NCBI GenBank assembly: GCA_028767165.1
Contig: JARACJ010000007.1
Location: 124,001-188,000 of the forward strand
Direction of reading: 5' to 3'
Source: Proteobacteria bacterium DTSAM18
GTDB taxonomy: Bacteria; Myxococcota_A; UBA796; GCA-2862545
DNA: 64,000 nucleotides
Shown: positions 61,301-64,000 of the stretch, piece after piece
Layout: the number at the start of each line of letters is the position of its first letter
Numbering within the stretch: position 1 is the first letter of the stretch
The notes under the pieces: generated by a model
What the model saw: the letters and a program-made list of their open reading frames with translations, nothing else
What the model was told of the DNA's origin: nothing
Databases searched by the model: none
Translations under genes and position numbers: made by a program

Positions 61301-63284
61301 GGTACGTACGCTACCCCAGCAGCACGACGCTCTCGCGGAATACAGCGAGCACCGTATTCTGCGTGTGCACGTGATGAATCACTGGGCCCAGCTCATGCTC
61401 GTCTCACCTGAGCGCGGAACCCAATTCGTCCGTGATTGGTTCTCTGAGCCCGTGCGTGTGTTCCTCGAACGGTACTTCCCCAAGAAGCGGAAAGAGGTAC
61501 AGCGACCCCTCACGGAAGAACTCCACCAGAGCATCGCGAGCGGTCGACTCAACTCGGAGCAGCGCTCTGTGATCACCGGCGATCACCGCCGCTCGCACCT
61601 TGTGCTCGCTGGGCCAGGATCTGGCAAAACCCTTGTACTCGTTCACCGGGTAGCCTGGCTGCTCAAGGTGAAAAGCGTGCGACCGCGGCAGATCGCCGTC
61701 GTTTGTTACACGCGGAGCAACGCCAGCGAGCTTCGTGCACGGCTTTACGGACTTGTCGGCAACCTCAGCCGCAAGGTCATGATCCGGACGCTCCACGGCG
61801 TGGCGGCCAGTATCGTCGGTGTGGGCAAGAACCAGAGTTTCGCTGATCTTCTCAGTCGCGCCACCGAAGCCCTCGCGGTGGACAGCGACGACGACAACGC
61901 TCACAAGCGGAGGGAAAGCCTGCTGGGGGGGATCCGCTACCTGTTCGTCGATGAATACCAGGATCTCGATGACGAGAAATATGCGTTCCTCTCAGCGCTT
62001 ACGGGTAGAGCGCTCACTGGAACCCAACACGCAAAGATGCGGGTGTTTGCCGTCGGAGATGACGATCAGAGCATCTTCCAATACAGCAACGCCGGCCCAC
62101 GTTTCTTGCGAGCCTTCGAAGCACACTTCCATGCGCGAACATCAACGCTGCGGATGAACTACCGCAATCCGTGCAATGTGCTCGCCCTGGCGCAGAGTGT
62201 TGTCGCCCCCCTGGAAGATCGAATGAAGGCGGCTGTCACACTCGTGCCGGATCGTGACGAGGGTACGCTCCGCCGTGTGAGGTCGGCAACTGCCGTCGAT
62301 GCGGCGTTCGCGTCATTGCAATCCCTCCTTGCCGTAGGCACCACTCCAGAGGATATCGCCGTGCTCTGCCGAGAGCATGCAGAGATCGGAGCGATCCGTG
62401 GCCTGTGTGAAGAGGCGGGCGTCGCACACCGCTACGCCCTTCCGTCCGGCCAGGGTATTTCGATGTTCCGCCTTTTGGCTGTCCAGACCCTCTGGCGCCG
62501 ACTGGAACGGTGTACCGAGGAGAGTCTTCTGCGAGGTCAGATCTGGACGTGGATCGACCAACTCCCGGATGATCTGTGGCGCAACCTCTTGAAGGAGTGG
62601 AGAGAGCTGCTTCCCGAACGGGTAACCCCGAAGACGGCGCAGTACAGGCTTCAAGAGTGGTGTGAGTTCGGTAGGCGCTCCCACATGATCGGCACGGGCG
62701 TGACGTTGAGTACAGTGCACGCTGCGAAGGGGCGCCAATTTGCTCATACCATCGTCGTCGACAACCCACGCTATGACAGCGAGGTGGGGGCTCGGAATGT
62801 TCTGTATGTGGCGATGACGCGCGCGTCCGAGAGCCTCGTCCTGGCTGTGGGATGCCAGTTATCCAAGCTGTTCCGTTCGCTGGCGCATCCCACGATCAAG
62901 GAGGAGATCGTTTCGCTTGATGCTGGGACGGGGCGTGTTCGATACGAGACGCTCGGGCTCAGCGAAGACTTGTATGTGGACTACCTGGGTCTCAAGGCGA
63001 GCGAGCGCGCGCGAGAAGTCGCCCACAAGGCTGCTGTCGGCGACATGTTCACGATCCGAGGCGGTTTTGTGGAGTCCATCGACGGCGTCAAGATCGCCCG
63101 ATTGTCCCGAAAAGCCCGTGCCGGATGGCCGGACGGAACAAAGCTTCGGCTCCTTGCGCGCACTGTTCGTCGGTTCGACGGCGACAACGCGTACCACAAG
63201 GGAGCCAAGAGATCACGATGGCTCTATCCCATCTTTGAAGCCAAGCGCATCGAACACGTCGAGCGCGATGTCGCTGCACCATAG
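58356..63284 (+). CDS. Fused exonuclease-like / RecQ / UvrD-type helicase
   Basis: 1,642 residues. The first part (about 1-100) resembles a DEDD-type 3'-5' exonuclease: LFLDLELG (Asp15, Glu17) and GHNLHRHDRPW. A Cys cluster CERCNFCRAHH lies near 237. The RecQ domain has Walker A GILPTGGGKSLCFQLPA near 290, IVFDEAHCLSEWGHDFR near 390, and QEAGRAGRDRQPS near 587. A UvrD-like SF1 helicase starts near 1070: LAGPGSGKTLVL (1086), FVDEYQDLDDEKY (1198), VGDDDQSIFQYSNAGP, STVHAAKGRQF (1453), and LYVAMTRASESL (1484). Such enzymes may process DNA structures or foreign DNA. Gene start is the first ATG; no clear ribosome site is seen. Confidence 0.9.
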   Translation: MFASDSTAVLMLFLDLELGRNNRLYAIGLYSSSRELRAEGRDAHDAVHQLPAWKPACIVGHNLHRHDRPWLVGTVPALARVPTIDTLELSIVAFPTKPYHKLIKNAQPLRDAKPDPLYDGKHSERSLQLSMDRLRSRPHAHQEAIAYTAQHAHLPVHERAGWAQILGLGDEPDWLTLLEGRICPNAWQGMPNIKGWLFALAWLLAIDERDFSVMPEWARREYPSCQRLIDQLRGVSCERCNFCRAHHSPEVLLQRFYGFPSFRPTPALSDGRSAQRVLVERALKGQPSFGILPTGGGKSLCFQLPAIARYLQTGRLTVVISPLQSLMKDQVDQLRNVFSGAEALYSGIPSLKRPDIISRIRAGEVGMLYIAPEQFRNKSTRALLTSRDVEAIVFDEAHCLSEWGHDFRTDYRYVLRALREMYGGVDSIPPVFLYTATSQADATRQTLEHVFEETKQRPELFDTGAERDNLTYVVERCPESTRDSRVLELLQEHVMEGAAIIFMASRRACDELAATLRGGGYRAVAYHAGLEAEQRETIQNAFIAGSHTVVVATNAFGMGVDKKDVRLVVHTQMPGSLESYLQEAGRAGRDRQPSTAVLLWDKSDANLQFERAGMSQVTEEDLRALWRAIQSFKYRHNAEQQRVTQVTPRELLWAEEVRGHFEIDSAEETTRVKAAVNWLERSDVLQRGVNHGRFFQARPKREKLSDALAEVRRWALPRPTRKLYEAVLQAVYEDRDPLDADVIAEATADPTQGPRHQEGRRIFRALRALEKKGLIENSTNFGVSVARGVSSSSSNLLGSVCAREKQLLKWFEESDIDQMGGPIQVHSFQQIARMISSMPSVACAGEDVRKLLDGWRDLPSGWRRETEYPRFTSMRDHGTLEPRIPLSTLKELVQRRQAYASQLLDLVNQGLTGRGRSLYWSGSLGELVEQTGVLGFRGDDPFEAARQAFAWMHDLGIVRLLHGAAIFRSAMELTLLRGQTSEVRTLPQQHDALAEYSEHRILRVHVMNHWAQLMLVSPERGTQFVRDWFSEPVRVFLERYFPKKRKEVQRPLTEELHQSIASGRLNSEQRSVITGDHRRSHLVLAGPGSGKTLVLVHRVAWLLKVKSVRPRQIAVVCYTRSNASELRARLYGLVGNLSRKVMIRTLHGVAASIVGVGKNQSFADLLSRATEALAVDSDDDNAHKRRESLLGGIRYLFVDEYQDLDDEKYAFLSALTGRALTGTQHAKMRVFAVGDDDQSIFQYSNAGPRFLRAFEAHFHARTSTLRMNYRNPCNVLALAQSVVAPLEDRMKAAVTLVPDRDEGTLRRVRSATAVDAAFASLQSLLAVGTTPEDIAVLCREHAEIGAIRGLCEEAGVAHRYALPSGQGISMFRLLAVQTLWRRLERCTEESLLRGQIWTWIDQLPDDLWRNLLKEWRELLPERVTPKTAQYRLQEWCEFGRRSHMIGTGVTLSTVHAAKGRQFAHTIVVDNPRYDSEVGARNVLYVAMTRASESLVLAVGCQLSKLFRSLAHPTIKEEIVSLDAGTGRVRYETLGLSEDLYVDYLGLKASERAREVAHKAAVGDMFTIRGGFVESIDGVKIARLSRKARAGWPDGTKLRLLARTVRRFDGDNAYHKGAKRSRWLYPIFEAKRIEHVERDVAAP

Positions 63285-63551
63285 GCAGCAGGGGCGATGT
63301 TGGAGTGGTGAAGGAGGCCACGCGGTGTGGGGCGTCCAAGGAGATGAAATTGAAAGACGGTTGCTTGTGTCGCCTGTGAATGGCCTTGATGTGGATAAGC
63401 AGTTCCGCGTCACTTTCACTGCGCTTTCCTTTGCCGGCTTCTATCCGTCGGAAGGACCCGAGAGTAGCCCTGCACGCCCCTTCTTACTGGAAGGCAATGG
63501 AACCCGGTGCAACCCCCTGCTGGCGGGCAACATCACGCGCCACCACGACCA

Positions 63552-64000
63552 TCACGCCGTCGACGGCAGCTCTCCCGCCCTTGATTCTGCATCACCCAAC
63601 AAGGCCTCACCCTTCGCCCACTCGGCCTCTTCCACCAGGAACTGCAGCGGGTCGAGCTCGGGACGCACCTTGTCGTAGATGCCTGGCATGACGCCCTCGG
63701 CGCCGTACCGGGTGCGCATGGCCCGCCACAGGGTGTGGTCGAACATCGCCTCGAACTCCTCGCGTGTGCTGAACACATCCACGTACGTGTGCAGAAAGCC
63801 ACCGAGCTCGCGCACGCGGGCCTCGAGCTGTCGTACCCGGGTCACCGTGGGGTACTGCAGGTCGCCTTCACGAATCGCCTTGGGCTCTCCATAGATCCCC
63901 ATGTTGAGCATGCGTGCCGTTCGTACCTTGCCGTCCCAGGGCACGCCGTGCTGACCGGGCACCCGCACCATGCCACCCTGGTCTCTCACGAGACACGGGT
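63552..64000 (-). CDS. C-terminal part of a DHCR24-like FAD oxidoreductase (partial)
   Basis: The frame is open to the window edge, so the N-terminal FAD domain lies beyond position 64000. The visible 149 residues match the end of delta24-sterol reductase-like proteins: NMGIYGEPKAIREGDLQY, RQLEARVRELGGFLHTYVD, STREEFEAMFDHTLWRAMR, and GVMPGIYDKVRPELDPL. The family reduces a C=C bond of sterols or related molecules with FAD. Together with the S1P-lyase-like gene it hints at unusual lipid metabolism. The real start is not in this window. Confidence 0.75.
   Translation of the reverse strand, partial: PCLVRDQGGMVRVPGQHGVPWDGKVRTARMLNMGIYGEPKAIREGDLQYPTVTRVRQLEARVRELGGFLHTYVDVFSTREEFEAMFDHTLWRAMRTRYGAEGVMPGIYDKVRPELDPLQFLVEEAEWAKGEALLGDAESRAGELPSTA

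Noticed and set aside
63285-63551. A possible decayed transposase fragment between the helicase and the DHCR24-like gene
   Set aside because: A short stretch on the minus strand (VARDVARQQGVAPGS) recalls a transposase helix-turn-helix, but stops follow at once and no inverted repeats are visible. The stretch holds no gene I can support.
1-64000. tRNA, rRNA or riboswitch genes
   Set aside because: I found no T-loop type sequences, rRNA-like segments or recognisable riboswitch cores by eye; a covariance search could still reveal something.

Overview
The window is high-GC bacterial chromosome with strong G/C bias at third codon positions. Many short signal-peptide and lipoprotein genes of unknown function, acidic Thr/Gly/Asp-rich linkers, PKD/Ig-like surface lipoproteins, TPR proteins, a sphingosine-phosphate-lyase-like enzyme and a DHCR24-like sterol reductase together suggest a Myxococcota/Deltaproteobacteria-type organism. 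This is inference from gene content; no rRNA marker is present.

Layout. 0-3.3 kb: end of a proton-antiporter (Mrp/NuoL-M type) cluster with a His/Asp-rich tail, then a secreted unknown. 3.4-7.1 kb: two tandem paralogous lipoproteins and a tail-anchored TPR-like protein. 7.1-12.4 kb (minus): etfB-etfA, then a run holding a CAP-like lipoprotein, a pilin-like protein, folK and transaldolase. 12.5-15 kb (plus): three unknowns. 15-19 kb (minus): rpmG-rpsD, cysteine desulfurase, FabL-like reductase, parvulin-type lipoprotein. 19.1-31.9 kb: thioredoxin/TPR protein, OPT transporter, two related surface lipoproteins, SRPBCC proteins, a Cys-cluster protein. 31.9-35.4 kb: SDR, CYTH protein, thyA, folA, small lipoprotein. 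36.5-39.5 kb: S1P-lyase-like plus MlrC/M81 operon behind a palindromic TetR-type operator. 39.5-47.4 kb (minus): a lipoprotein, then a five-gene histidine-utilisation operon (saccharopine-dehydrogenase-like, hutI, hutG, hutU, hutH) with overlapping genes.

Accessory island (about 47.5-63.5 kb). Base composition becomes visibly less GC-rich. It opens with a long inverted repeat and a three-cassette integron-type array: three 80-bp attC sites, each with RYYYAAC and GTTRRRY ends and a foldable centre carrying one bulged base. No integrase gene is visible, so it is a CALIN (cluster of attC sites lacking an integrase). Cassettes carry a DUF5063-like gene, a GIY-YIG-like gene and an unknown. Next come a CoiA-like zinc protein, a small SMP-like protein, and an overlapping operon of B12/radical-SAM protein, divergent thymidylate-kinase-like protein and a small basic protein. 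A membrane-anchored subtilisin-like protease is divergent from a three-gene unit of unknown proteins. The island ends with a 1,642-residue exonuclease-RecQ-UvrD fusion helicase.

How they work together. Folate/thymidylate genes (folK, folA, thyA) are scattered but complementary. The hut operon takes histidine to glutamate, probably with formamide as by-product. The window closes inside a DHCR24-like FAD reductase. The most promising undescribed content is in the island: the cassette array, the radical-SAM/kinase operon, the protease module and the fused helicase.
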